A stretch of 64,000 bases of DNA from an uncultured Parabacteroides sp. (GTDB taxonomy: Bacteria > Bacteroidota > Bacteroidia > Bacteroidales > Tannerellaceae), in NCBI RefSeq assembly GCF_902493135.1, contig NZ_CABUOD010000003.1, forward strand, positions 1-64,000, read 5' to 3'. Positions 53,310 to 63,431 of this stretch are shown piece by piece. Each line of letters begins with the position of its first letter. The first letter of the stretch is position 1. A program made the position numbers and the translations under genes. The notes beneath the pieces were generated by a model. That model did no database searches. It worked only from the letters and a program-made list of their open reading frames with translations, and was not told where the DNA came from.

Positions 53310-55619
53310 ATGAGTAAGGGAACAAAAAGCATAGCCTTTTATTTGATGATGATCCTGGTCTTTGGCTCACTCATGTATTTCATAGTCAAAGAAGGAGAAA
53401 GTCGTCAAGTCGATACGGCTATCCAGTCGATGCAAAACGCCCCTCAGAATATGGGGGAAGGATTTTTTGTGTTCTGGGATTCGGTCACTCATCATATCCA
53501 ATCTTCAATCGGAATCCTCCTTTTGCAAATCATTACGATATTAATCGTCTGCCGCCTGTTCGGCTGGATGTTCCAAAAGATCGGCCAACCCACCGTCATC
53601 GGTGAAATCGTAGCCGGGATCGTACTCGGCCCGTCTGTGCTCGGCCATCTCCTGCCGGAAGCATCCGCATTTCTTTTTCCCCCCGAATCATTAGGCAACA
53701 TTACCATATTGAGCCAATTCGGCCTGATCCTTTTCATGTTCGCCATCGGTATGGAACTGGACATCGGCGAAGTCCGCAAAAAGTTGAAAGAGACTATCCT
53801 GATCAGCCATACCAGCACGATCGTTCCGTTTTTCTTCGGTATGCTGACAGCCTATTATGTCTATGAATCCTACGCCCATAAAGGGACGCCGTTCCTCTCG
53901 TTCGCCCTGTTCATCGGGATTGCCATGAGCATCACGGCCTTTCCTGTCCTGGCCCGTATTATCCAGGAAAAAGGGTTGACCAAAACGCATTTGGGAACCA
54001 TTTCGCTGGCAAGCGCCGCCAATGGAGACATTACGGCCTGGTGCCTGCTGGCCGTCGTGATAGCCATCGCCCAGGCAGGCAGTATGCTGAGCGCCGTTTA
54101 CAACATATTATTCTCTATCCTGTATATCCTCTTCATGTTTTTTGCCGTTCGTCCTTTTTTGCGGATGATCGGGCACATATACCATAATAAAGAGGTAATC
54201 GACAAAGCGCTGGTAGCCTTGATGTTCCTGTTGCTGATCGTATCCTCCTATTTTACCGAGATATTGGGGTTGCACGCGCTTTTCGGCGCCTTTATTGCAG
54301 GCGTGGTCATGCCGGGAAATATCAAATTCCGCAAGATCATGACAGAAAAGGTGGAAGACGTGTCATTGGCGCTCTTCCTGCCGCTCTTCTTCGTATCGAC
54401 CGGACTGCGCACGGAGATCGGCCTGTTGAACACACCGGAACTTTGGGCCATGTGCGGTATCTTTATAGCCGTAGCCATCATCGGAAAGTTCGGAGGAGCC
54501 ATGTTCTCCGCCCGATTTGTCGGGGAAAGCTGGAAAGACAGCCTCTACATCGGGGCCTTGATGAATACGCGCGGTTTGATGGAGCTGGTCGTGCTGACGA
54601 TCGGCTATGAGATGAAGATATTGCCGCCTTCCATTTTCGTGATGTTGGTTTTGATGACATTGGTCACGACCTTTATGACGATACCGCTGGTTTCTTTCAT
54701 TAAATTATGCTTCAAGACCCGCGAAAAGATCAAGGAACATCTGGTCTATTCGGAGCCGACCGACGGGACATTCAAGGTGCTTCTTTCGTTCGGACGTGCC
54801 GGAAACGGTCAGATCATGCTCGATGTCGCCCACCAGATGTTTGCCCGTGGAAAGAACAAACTGGACCTGACGGCGCTTCACCTGACTGTCGGTTCCGATG
54901 TCAATCCGTTGCATACGGACAATTTCGAGGAGGTGAGCTTCGGCCCTATCTTGTATGGAGCCAAAAAATTAGGCATGCACATCCATACGCGCTACGAGGT
55001 GTCGAACAACGCCGGGCAGGATATTTGCGACATTGTCAACAACGAAGGATTCGACTTCCTGCTGGTCGGTTCCGGTATCTCCATGAGCAACTCGCCGGAC
55101 GATATCGAGGCTACCCGCTACCGCACTTCTTTCTATAACCGTTATTTCAAACGCTTCAAAGCCCCCGAATCCTGGTTTTATCCCGGAGCCTTGCTGAAAG
55201 ACAAGACCAAGATGTTTATCGCCCGCAGCAATTGCGATGTCGGCGTGTTCATCAACCGCAATTTCGTAAAGGCCTCCAATGCATTGGTCATCATCAGCTC
55301 CGAAGAAGACCTCTTCCTGCTTGACTATACAAGGACATTGCTGAAGACGACCCACGGCTCTGTCGGCATCGTCAATAAAGCAAGCACGACGACTCCCGGA
55401 TACGACAAGATCATCGAAGCGATCGATGAATTTACAGCTTCTGTCCCGCAAGCAAAGATATTGGCGGACAAAGACCTGACGCCGGGATTGTTCAACGGTT
55501 ATAATTTTATGCTGATCAGCTACGACACTTGGAACGACGTATCCGAACACCGTAAAGAAGCACTTCAAAAAATGCCGTCGACATTGATTTTGAATAAAAA
55601 TCGGCATGAACAGCAATGA
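53310..55619 (+). CDS. CPA2-type cation:proton antiporter with universal-stress-like tail
   Basis: The 769-residue protein begins with a membrane segment (about 10-26) and a periplasmic linker. A 12-13 helix exchanger domain follows (about 70-475) with the family signatures IGEIVAGIVLGPSVLGHLLP (about 95-114), ITAFPVLARIIQEKGL and HALFGAFIAGVVMPG. The last 280 residues form a soluble domain resembling two universal-stress modules (VLLSFGRAGNGQIMLDVAHQM, FLLVGSGISMSNSPDD), probably for regulation. It exchanges Na+ or K+ for H+ across the inner membrane. The ATGA overlap with the downstream hybrid regulator couples their translation, which is unusual. Confidence 0.88.
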   Translation: MSKGTKSIAFYLMMILVFGSLMYFIVKEGESRQVDTAIQSMQNAPQNMGEGFFVFWDSVTHHIQSSIGILLLQIITILIVCRLFGWMFQKIGQPTVIGEIVAGIVLGPSVLGHLLPEASAFLFPPESLGNITILSQFGLILFMFAIGMELDIGEVRKKLKETILISHTSTIVPFFFGMLTAYYVYESYAHKGTPFLSFALFIGIAMSITAFPVLARIIQEKGLTKTHLGTISLASAANGDITAWCLLAVVIAIAQAGSMLSAVYNILFSILYILFMFFAVRPFLRMIGHIYHNKEVIDKALVALMFLLLIVSSYFTEILGLHALFGAFIAGVVMPGNIKFRKIMTEKVEDVSLALFLPLFFVSTGLRTEIGLLNTPELWAMCGIFIAVAIIGKFGGAMFSARFVGESWKDSLYIGALMNTRGLMELVVLTIGYEMKILPPSIFVMLVLMTLVTTFMTIPLVSFIKLCFKTREKIKEHLVYSEPTDGTFKVLLSFGRAGNGQIMLDVAHQMFARGKNKLDLTALHLTVGSDVNPLHTDNFEEVSFGPILYGAKKLGMHIHTRYEVSNNAGQDICDIVNNEGFDFLLVGSGISMSNSPDDIEATRYRTSFYNRYFKRFKAPESWFYPGALLKDKTKMFIARSNCDVGVFINRNFVKASNALVIISSEEDLFLLDYTRTLLKTTHGSVGIVNKASTTTPGYDKIIEAIDEFTASVPQAKILADKDLTPGLFNGYNFMLISYDTWNDVSEHRKEALQKMPSTLILNKNRHEQQ

Positions 55620-58600
55620 GACGATATTTCCTATACCTTTCCCTCCTATTATCCAATGTCATATATATAATACAAGGGGAAAATCTCAAATATGACTATT
55701 TCAATCATTTAGGGATAGAAGACGGGCTTTCCCAGCTCTCGGTCCTGGATATTTTCCAAGATTCGGATGGTTATTTATGGTTGGGAACGAGAAATGGGAT
55801 CAATCAATATAACGGATACGAGTTCAAGGTGTATCGAAACGAAGTAAGCGATTCGACAACACTCAGCGACAGCCATATCCTGGCAATCACCGAAGATAAA
55901 GCAAAGAATATATGGATCGGAACGACCAACGGCCTCAACTCGATCCGGTATGCCGATAAGAAAGTCTTCCGCCATTACCCCAACGAAGCCTCCCCCAACC
56001 AGGAAATACGCTGTTTTCTGCTTCACAGGAACGATTCGTCGATATACACCTTTTCCGGCAACAAAGTGTATGTCTGCCGAAGCGACAACACACTAAGCCC
56101 CCTCAACACATTAAAAGAGATACAAGGAGAAATAAATGCCGTTTCACAATCCGAAGACGGAACCATTTATATCGGAACCACCCAGCACGGAATGTTCATC
56201 TATACTTCCGACTGGAGATTCGTCAGCCAGGTCAAACTTCCACAACTGGCAAAAGGCCATACGCAGCAGGACATTATCAACACGATACTGGCCGGTCCTG
56301 ACGGCCTGGTATGGATGGGGACGTATGCCCACGGGATCTATCTATACAATTCCCGGACACGGCAAATCACCCATTTCGACAATGCCAATTCGAACCTGTC
56401 CAGCCCGGCCGTCCGGAAATTCGTTTATTTAAACGACAGCACGCTATTAATCGGCACATTCGACGGATTAAACATCATGGACTTGACCACAATGAAGATA
56501 AAACCGTTCCCGATTCGTACCAATGCGAATAATGAATCCGAGATCTCCTCCATCCACAGTCTTCTGGTCGACAGGAACCAGACTTTATGGATCGGGACTT
56601 ATACGAACGGGGCTTATTATTACAGTCCCTTCCAGAATGATGTAACCATGATCTCTCCCAAGGACTTTCCCAACCTGATCATCGGGAAAGGAGAAGTGGA
56701 TAAAAACGGAAATCTGTGGTTTGCCACAGAAGGAGCCGGACTGTTCTTCTATAACCCGGACACCCGGGAACAGGCTTTATATCCAATACAAAAGTCACAC
56801 GGCAAAGGAAATGATAATATCATCAAATCCATTAAAATAGACGGAGATATCCTATACTGTTCCACCCATTATGGAACCGTATATACTTTCGATACGGTCC
56901 GGAAACGATTTGCCCTTCTATATGATTTTACTTTTAACGATATCAATTCGCTGTTCATCGACAGCAAGAACAGGCTATGGATTCCGGCCAACAGCAATAA
57001 GGCACTCGTGCTGGCCGACAAAGGCCGATGCCTCAATTTATTCCCGACGCAAAACGGGCCGCAACTTTTCAAGCATGTGTCCGTCATGAATGAGATATCG
57101 CCTGATGTGTTCCTGATCGGGACCAGCTTGGACAGCCTTTATCTCTATGATATGCAAAAGGCGAGACGGGAAAACCTGACTTACAAACTGTCTCACAGGA
57201 ACTCCAAAACGCAATCAGGCGAGATCACCGGAATTCTTCAGGACAGAAACAACCAAATCTGGATATCCACGACTAAAAACGGTTTATTCCGCCTCGACCA
57301 TTCCCTGAACGTCATAAAACATTATAAAAAGGAAGACGGCATCTCCGACAGCTATATCGCCCAACTGATAGAAGACGAAAATGGAAATGTATGGGTAACG
57401 ACCACACAAGATATCTATAAGTTAGAGCCTGCGAAAGACCTTTTCATACCGGTCGAGCAACCCTATGTGATGGAGTTCACCAAATTTGCCGGTACAGCCT
57501 TCCATAACGGGCAACTCTATTTTCCCGGTAACAAAGGAGTCCTGACACTGTCTCTCGAACAAAAAAGAATCAATCCCTATAAACCTCCTGTCTATATTAC
57601 TTCCGTCCAGGCCAACACACAGGAAATGCTATCGTCATCAGATTCCGGAAACGGACTGGAACTCGATTACAAGCACAATAACCTGACGATCGGATATACC
57701 GGACTCAACCTGATTCATCCGACCATGAACCAGTACGCCTACAGGCTGGCAGGAGCAGACAGGGACTGGCATTACGTGGGCGGCCGGCGCGAAGCCTATT
57801 ACAGCAACCTCCAGCCCGGTACATACACATTCGAGGTCATGGCCTCCAACAATGATCATCAATGGAACCCGCAAAAGGCCTGTCTACAGATCACGATCAC
57901 GCCCCCTTTCTATAAAACCTGGTGGGCTTACCTGATATACATAGCCCTGAGCGTTTATGCCGCCATTACGGTATTCCGCTACGCGCAACGGAAGCGCGAG
58001 AAAGAACGGGAAATCCGCTATCGCCAGAGAGAACAGGAAAAGACAAACGAACTCCACCGGGAGCGGATTCAGATGTTTACCAACTTCTCCCACGAATTGC
58101 GTACGCCTTTAACTTTGATCATCAACCCGTTGAATGACCTGTTGGAACGCGTCTCCTTCTCTCCGGAAGTAAAAGACGCATTGCAACTGATTAAAAAGAA
58201 CACCAAACGAATGCTTTTATTGGTAAACAACCTGATGGATATCCAGAAATACGAAGCCGGGAAATCCGACCTGCAGAAAGACCGTTTCGATTTTGTTCCT
58301 TTTATCAAAGAAATATATCATTCTTTCGAAAGCATTGCCGGTAACCGGAATATCAAGTTCACGCTTATAGACAAGCTGCCGCAACCCTATTATGTATTTT
58401 TCGACCAGACCGAAATAGAAAAAGTATTTTTCAACCTGCTTTCCAACGCCTTCAAGTTCACGCCTTCGGAAGGAGAAATTTCAATTTTAGCGCGTGCACT
58501 TTCCCGACAGGAATGCAAAGAGTTGCCTCTATTTCCTGTACAACAAAGTTCTTCTTTAACCGAAACCGGCTATTTATACATAGAAGTCAAAGATACCGGA

Positions 58601-59635
58601 AAAGGATTCGACAAGGAAAAGGCTGAAAAGATATTCGAACCATTCTACCGCTCGCAAGAAGATATACACCAACAAATTGCCGGTACGGGAATCGGGCTGA
58701 GCCTCACACGCTCCATAGTCTTGCAACACAATGGTTACATCTGGGCCAAAAGTTCGGAACAGGAAGGAACAACTTTCATGCTCCTCCTTCCCGGCATGGA
58801 AGAAGCCGTAGCCCTCCACCCTTCCGCCACCCTTAAAAAGGCAAACCTATTGCTGGAAGAAACGGAAACCAAAAACAAACCGGTTCTCCTCTTAGTCGAC
58901 GACAACCAGGAAATCCTTCAATATCTGGAACGACAGCTTAACAACGAATATGTAATAGCCAAAGCATCCAATGGCAAGGAAGCATTGAGACAGATCGCAG
59001 AGACCAACCCGAATATTGTGATCAGCGATATCATGATGCCGGAAATGAACGGATTGGAACTATGCAAGTACATCAAGGAAAACCAGGACCTATGCCATAT
59101 ACCGGTTATCCTGCTGACAGCCAAATCAATGGTCACGCAGATAGAAGAAGGACTGGAAACAGGTGCGGATGACTACATCGTCAAGCCGTTCCAGGTATCC
59201 CTATTGCGAGCCCGCATCAAAAATATCCTGTCAATGCGAGATAAAATGAAAACAATATACGGAGGCACCTTTTCCTTGAAACAATTGGGACTGGAAGAAC
59301 CGGAAGAAGAGAACGGCTTCCTGACACAATACATCGATATCGTAAAGGCCCATATATCAGACCAGGAACTGGACATATCCGTCATATACGAAGCATTGGG
59401 CATGAGCCGGGCCAATTTCTACCGGAAAGTAAAAGCCGTGACAGGGCTCTCTCCAAATGAACTGATCAAGAACATCCGGCTCGAAGCCGGTGCAAAGCTG
59501 CTCAAAGAGTCGAACCTGAATATATCCGAGATTGCCGAACATACAGGTTTCAGCAGCAGTTCCTATTTTGCCCGCAGTTTCAAGGCCACCTATGGAATCT
59601 CTCCCACGGAATACCAGAAAAAACAGGCAAAATGA
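55616..59635 (+). CDS. hybrid two-component system regulator (HTCS)
   Basis: The 1339-residue inner-membrane sensor-regulator has, in order: a short signal/anchor (about 5-20), a periplasmic double beta-propeller (about 25-670; WLGTRNGINQYNG and similar WIGTxxGL repeats), a Y_Y_Y domain (about 690-760), a membrane segment (about 769-790), HisKA with His826 in SHELRTPL, HATPase (FNLLSNAFKFTP, GTGIGLSLTRS), a receiver domain with Asp1138 in ISDIMMP, and an AraC helix-turn-helix (about 1250-1339). Such proteins sense oligosaccharides and switch on neighbouring utilisation loci. The GH2 genes downstream are the likely targets. Confidence 0.96.
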   Translation: MRRYFLYLSLLLSNVIYIIQGENLKYDYFNHLGIEDGLSQLSVLDIFQDSDGYLWLGTRNGINQYNGYEFKVYRNEVSDSTTLSDSHILAITEDKAKNIWIGTTNGLNSIRYADKKVFRHYPNEASPNQEIRCFLLHRNDSSIYTFSGNKVYVCRSDNTLSPLNTLKEIQGEINAVSQSEDGTIYIGTTQHGMFIYTSDWRFVSQVKLPQLAKGHTQQDIINTILAGPDGLVWMGTYAHGIYLYNSRTRQITHFDNANSNLSSPAVRKFVYLNDSTLLIGTFDGLNIMDLTTMKIKPFPIRTNANNESEISSIHSLLVDRNQTLWIGTYTNGAYYYSPFQNDVTMISPKDFPNLIIGKGEVDKNGNLWFATEGAGLFFYNPDTREQALYPIQKSHGKGNDNIIKSIKIDGDILYCSTHYGTVYTFDTVRKRFALLYDFTFNDINSLFIDSKNRLWIPANSNKALVLADKGRCLNLFPTQNGPQLFKHVSVMNEISPDVFLIGTSLDSLYLYDMQKARRENLTYKLSHRNSKTQSGEITGILQDRNNQIWISTTKNGLFRLDHSLNVIKHYKKEDGISDSYIAQLIEDENGNVWVTTTQDIYKLEPAKDLFIPVEQPYVMEFTKFAGTAFHNGQLYFPGNKGVLTLSLEQKRINPYKPPVYITSVQANTQEMLSSSDSGNGLELDYKHNNLTIGYTGLNLIHPTMNQYAYRLAGADRDWHYVGGRREAYYSNLQPGTYTFEVMASNNDHQWNPQKACLQITITPPFYKTWWAYLIYIALSVYAAITVFRYAQRKREKEREIRYRQREQEKTNELHRERIQMFTNFSHELRTPLTLIINPLNDLLERVSFSPEVKDALQLIKKNTKRMLLLVNNLMDIQKYEAGKSDLQKDRFDFVPFIKEIYHSFESIAGNRNIKFTLIDKLPQPYYVFFDQTEIEKVFFNLLSNAFKFTPSEGEISILARALSRQECKELPLFPVQQSSSLTETGYLYIEVKDTGKGFDKEKAEKIFEPFYRSQEDIHQQIAGTGIGLSLTRSIVLQHNGYIWAKSSEQEGTTFMLLLPGMEEAVALHPSATLKKANLLLEETETKNKPVLLLVDDNQEILQYLERQLNNEYVIAKASNGKEALRQIAETNPNIVISDIMMPEMNGLELCKYIKENQDLCHIPVILLTAKSMVTQIEEGLETGADDYIVKPFQVSLLRARIKNILSMRDKMKTIYGGTFSLKQLGLEEPEEENGFLTQYIDIVKAHISDQELDISVIYEALGMSRANFYRKVKAVTGLSPNELIKNIRLEAGAKLLKESNLNISEIAEHTGFSSSSYFARSFKATYGISPTEYQKKQAK

Positions 59636-59750
59636 GATTCCTGTACTAATATATGAGATTATTTTACCAACCTTGATCCGCGCTCTTCCCTACTTTTAGC
59701 CTGACTATCAGAGACAACCGGACGGATAATCTAATTCAATAAAAAAAGAT

Positions 59751-62477
59751 ATGAGAAACATTTCAAATTACCAACGAATGGCATGCATCATCTGTATGTT
59801 GTTCGCCTGCATCACCTCCAAAGGGCAAACGCAGGAAATCGACCTTTCCGGAGAATGGGGGTTCCAAACGGATTTTATGGATTTCAGACGCGGTTCACTC
59901 GATGTCCGCTACATGCATCGCTTGCAAGAAACCATCACCCTTCCCGGCATTACCGACGACTATCAGATCGGTTACAAATCTCCGTACCGGCATCTCGACC
60001 GCCTGACACGCCTGTACGAATACATGGGGCCGGCCTGGTACCAGCGCGAAATCGCCATTCCGAAAGAATGGAAAGGCAAACGCATCTTCCTGTATTTCGA
60101 GCGTACGCACTGGCTCAGTTCCGTTTATGTAGGTAAACAGGAGATCAGCAAGATCGATTATGTCAGCGTCCCGCACAATCATGAACTGACCGAATTCGTG
60201 AAACCGGGAAAGACCGAACAGATCACTTTCTGTATCGACAACCGTTACCAATACGATACGCATAAATGGGACCATGCCCATTCCGAATTTACACAGATCA
60301 ACTGGAACGGTGTCTTGGGAGAAATCAAATTGGTTGCCGTCGATCCGGTCTATATCGACGATATGCAAATCTACCCGAACATCGCGGACAACAGCGTAAA
60401 GGTAAAGATGCAGATCAACAACTGTACCCGAAAACCCTTCGACGGCACCCTTTCCTTCCACATCACCGGTACGGATTATGACCAGGCGACCGATGTACCC
60501 GTTAGCGGAAACGATACCGTCGAAGTCATCGAGCAGACGATCCGGTTAGGCAAAAAGATAACACTATGGGACGAATTCCAACCGAACCTCTACAAAATGG
60601 AATGTAAGCTGAAGACGACCGCCGCCGGCCAGAACTTCGAATATGCCAAAGAAGCGACCTTCGGAATGCGCGAAGTGACGGCCAGCAAAGACCATATCCT
60701 GATAAACGGACATCCGGTCCATCTGCGTGGAACAGTGGAAAACGCCGTATTCCCCCAAACGGGTTACGCTCCCGTCGACGACGCATCTTGGGAACGTATT
60801 CTGAATATCCTGAAAGAATATGGGATGAACCACATGCGCTTCCATTCCTGGTGCCCTCCGGCAGCCGCTTTCCGTGCGGCCGACAAATTGGGAGTCTACC
60901 TGGAAGTAGAACTGCCGATGTGGGGAAAAGATGCCGAACCCGATGAAAAACGTTATGATTTCTTCCGTCGCGAACAAAAGGCGATCTTAAAAGAATACGG
61001 CAACCACCCTTCCTTTGTCCTTTATTGCAACGGCAACGAGATAACCGGCAACTTCGATTTCATCGAAGAGCTGACGCACACCGGCCGCGAACTGGACAGC
61101 CGCCATCTCTTCAGCGGTTCGACAGCCCGCAAAAGAGTCAATTCCGACCAGTTCTATATCACCCATCAGACAAACAAGGGACACATGGCAATCTACGAAG
61201 GCCGTCCATACACCGACTGGGATAAAAACAAGGAATTAGGCATCGACGTTCCGGTCATCTCCCACGAATCCGGCCAACGTTGCGTATATCCGAATTACAA
61301 AGAAATTGAATATTATACCGGTCCGGTACGCGCCCGCAACTTCGAAGTGTTCCGGGAACTGCTGGACAAGAACCACATGCTGGACCAGGCGGACGACTTC
61401 TTCAAAGCCTCCGGGGCACTGACCGTCATCGAATATAAGGATGTGATCGAAGCACAGCTCCGCACCGACCTGGCAGGCGGATTCCAACTGTTATCCATCA
61501 ACGACTTTACCGGACAGGGATATGCCCCGGTCGGAATTCTGGACCCATTCTGGAATTCCAAAGGGCTCGTGACACCGGAAAAGTTCAGGGAATCCTGTTC
61601 CCCCACCGTGCCGTTGTTGCGCTTCGAGAAAAGAGCTTTCTATGTCGACGAGCCATTCCAGGCAAAAGCCGAAGTCTATAACTTTGGCCCCGCAGTCCTC
61701 AAGAATGCCAAACTGAAATGGTTCGTGACAGACATGTCCGGCCGTACACTCGCTTCAGGCAAGCTGAAAACACAGACGATCCAGAACTACGGCGTCTTCC
61801 CCGTCGGCGAATTCGGTTTCGACTTCAGCAAGGTCACCGGACCTCAACGTCTGAAAGTCCATTTCACCATCAACGACAAGTTAAGCAATGACTGGGACAT
61901 CTGGGTATATCCGCATCAGCAGGAACTTATGCGATCGACCGGCGACGTCCTCTACACAACCGTATATGACGATAAGGCAAAGCAATATCTGGAACAAGGC
62001 AAAAAGGTCGTATTATGCCCGATGCCCAACCGCGTAAAAGGACGCAAGTCTACTTTCCACAACCATTTCTGGAATCCGATCATGTTCAAATGGCCACCTA
62101 TGACCATCGGCTGCCTGATCCACAACACCCAACCGGTATTTGCCGATTTTATCACCGACAACCATACCGACTGGCAATGGTGGGACATCCTCGAAAACGC
62201 GAAAGTGATCGAAATGGCTAACGCGCCCCAGGAACTGCGCCCCTTCATCCAGGTAATCGACAGCTACGACAACAACGAGAAATTAGGCATCGGCTTCGAA
62301 GCAAAAGTAAAGAACGGGCAACTGCTGGTACTGGCAGTCGATACGAAAAAGAATATCGACAAACGTCCGGCGACCCGCCAATTGCTGAAAAGCATCGACT
62401 CTTATGTAAAAAGCGATAAGTTCAATCCGCAAATACAGGTTGACGAATCCTTTATTAACTCTTTTCTCATTAAATAA
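59751..62477 (+). CDS. glycoside hydrolase family 2, probable beta-galactosidase
   Basis: The 908-residue secreted enzyme (signal peptide cleaved near residue 25, SKGQ) has the sugar-binding jelly-roll (about 30-215), an immunoglobulin-like domain (about 215-330) and a TIM barrel (about 335-620). Glu430 in CNGNEITG fits the general acid and Glu506 in SHESGQR the nucleophile. A C-terminal region of about 280 residues has no obvious family. The exact sugar (galactose, glucuronic acid or mannose) cannot be fixed by sequence alone. It directly follows the HTCS gene. Confidence 0.85.
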   Translation: MRNISNYQRMACIICMLFACITSKGQTQEIDLSGEWGFQTDFMDFRRGSLDVRYMHRLQETITLPGITDDYQIGYKSPYRHLDRLTRLYEYMGPAWYQREIAIPKEWKGKRIFLYFERTHWLSSVYVGKQEISKIDYVSVPHNHELTEFVKPGKTEQITFCIDNRYQYDTHKWDHAHSEFTQINWNGVLGEIKLVAVDPVYIDDMQIYPNIADNSVKVKMQINNCTRKPFDGTLSFHITGTDYDQATDVPVSGNDTVEVIEQTIRLGKKITLWDEFQPNLYKMECKLKTTAAGQNFEYAKEATFGMREVTASKDHILINGHPVHLRGTVENAVFPQTGYAPVDDASWERILNILKEYGMNHMRFHSWCPPAAAFRAADKLGVYLEVELPMWGKDAEPDEKRYDFFRREQKAILKEYGNHPSFVLYCNGNEITGNFDFIEELTHTGRELDSRHLFSGSTARKRVNSDQFYITHQTNKGHMAIYEGRPYTDWDKNKELGIDVPVISHESGQRCVYPNYKEIEYYTGPVRARNFEVFRELLDKNHMLDQADDFFKASGALTVIEYKDVIEAQLRTDLAGGFQLLSINDFTGQGYAPVGILDPFWNSKGLVTPEKFRESCSPTVPLLRFEKRAFYVDEPFQAKAEVYNFGPAVLKNAKLKWFVTDMSGRTLASGKLKTQTIQNYGVFPVGEFGFDFSKVTGPQRLKVHFTINDKLSNDWDIWVYPHQQELMRSTGDVLYTTVYDDKAKQYLEQGKKVVLCPMPNRVKGRKSTFHNHFWNPIMFKWPPMTIGCLIHNTQPVFADFITDNHTDWQWWDILENAKVIEMANAPQELRPFIQVIDSYDNNEKLGIGFEAKVKNGQLLVLAVDTKKNIDKRPATRQLLKSIDSYVKSDKFNPQIQVDESFINSFLIK

Positions 62478-62483
62478 CCGGTC

Positions 62484-62538
62484 GGCGGAATCGGAAATTC
62501 CAAAGGCAGAATAAGCTTTCCGGTATTCCGATTCCGCC
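62484..62538 (+). terminator. terminator between GH2 and the beta-sandwich gene
   Basis: GGCGGAATCGGAA (62484-62496) and TTCCGATTCCGCC (62526-62538) are a perfect 13-bp stem, followed by GGTCTTTT. It would limit read-through into the 62563 gene or act as an RNA-processing signal. Confidence 0.75.
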
Positions 62539-62562
62539 GGTCTTTTCAAATAACAGAATCTT

Positions 62563-63333
62563 ATGAAACGTTCTTTATTATCAGCCTGTCTGTTCCTCCT
62601 TTCCGTTGTTCCTGCTTTCAGCCAGGAAATAGGAATGACGGCATTCGCCCCGTTGGAACAAACATATGGCGAAGTTTTCGAAGCACCGGAGCTTATGAGG
62701 ATGAACGATATGAATATCGATTTCGGATACGCCCTCTATGAGACAGAAGTCAAGGTGGAAGAAGAGAATTCGGAGCTGGAAGTGGAAAATGTCAGGGATT
62801 ACGCCACCGTTTACCTGAACGGGAAATTACAAGGCTGCCTGACAGATAGCCATAAAAGCCTGGTGTTGAATGTCGCTCCGGGCACATACCAATTACAAAT
62901 CTATGCCGAAAATATCGGACGCATTACGTATGGCCCTGAAATACTGGACAACTCCAAAGGCCTGTTCGGTGCCATCTCGCTCAACGATGCTGCCATCGAG
63001 AACTGGAAAATGGTCCCGCTTCTCGTCCGCGAAACTTCTGTAAACGAACTCACGTTCGGAGACAAAAAAGAAAACGACTCCCCCTGTTTCCATAAAGGAA
63101 CATTCGAAATCGACATGCCCAAAGACTGCCACATCAGCATAAAAGGCTGGGGAATGGGAGAACTCTGGGTAAACGGCGAATATATGGGTTCTTATTGGGA
63201 AGAGAATGCCACGCAATCCATAGAAGTTCCGGCCACCGCACTGAAACAAGGAAAAAACGAAGTCGTCCTTTTCGAATTAAAGGGCAACGGCCGGCAATCC
63301 GTTTCCCTGTCAGACAAACCGGTATATAAATAA
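62563..63333 (+). CDS. secreted beta-sandwich protein resembling GH35 accessory domains, no catalytic domain
   Basis: The 256-residue product has a signal peptide (cleaved near AFSQ, residue 20) and then two jelly-roll domains. The segments NIDFGYALYETEV, RDYATVYLNGKLQG and YAENIGRITYGPEI match those found after the catalytic barrel of family 35 beta-galactosidases. The second domain has the GWGMGELWVNGEYMGSYW block. No TIM barrel is present, so it is not an enzyme by itself. It may be a carbohydrate-binding helper of the GH2 enzymes, or the surviving C-terminal half of a lost GH35 gene that gained or kept a signal peptide. Confidence 0.78.
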   Translation: MKRSLLSACLFLLSVVPAFSQEIGMTAFAPLEQTYGEVFEAPELMRMNDMNIDFGYALYETEVKVEEENSELEVENVRDYATVYLNGKLQGCLTDSHKSLVLNVAPGTYQLQIYAENIGRITYGPEILDNSKGLFGAISLNDAAIENWKMVPLLVRETSVNELTFGDKKENDSPCFHKGTFEIDMPKDCHISIKGWGMGELWVNGEYMGSYWEENATQSIEVPATALKQGKNEVVLFELKGNGRQSVSLSDKPVYK

Positions 63334-63390
63334 AAAGTACTAAAGCCGCCTGGTTTCCTCAAACGGAATCAGGCAGGCTTCAGTAACTTT
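63334..63390. terminator. bidirectional terminator between convergent genes
   Basis: AAAGTACTAAAGCCGCCTG pairs imperfectly with CAGGCAGGCTTCAGTAACTTT. It lies between the beta-sandwich gene (plus) and the edge GH2 gene (minus). Confidence 0.7.
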
Positions 63391-63431
63391 TACAGCCAAG
63401 GCCAGGTATATTTAATTAGTATGTTGTCCTT

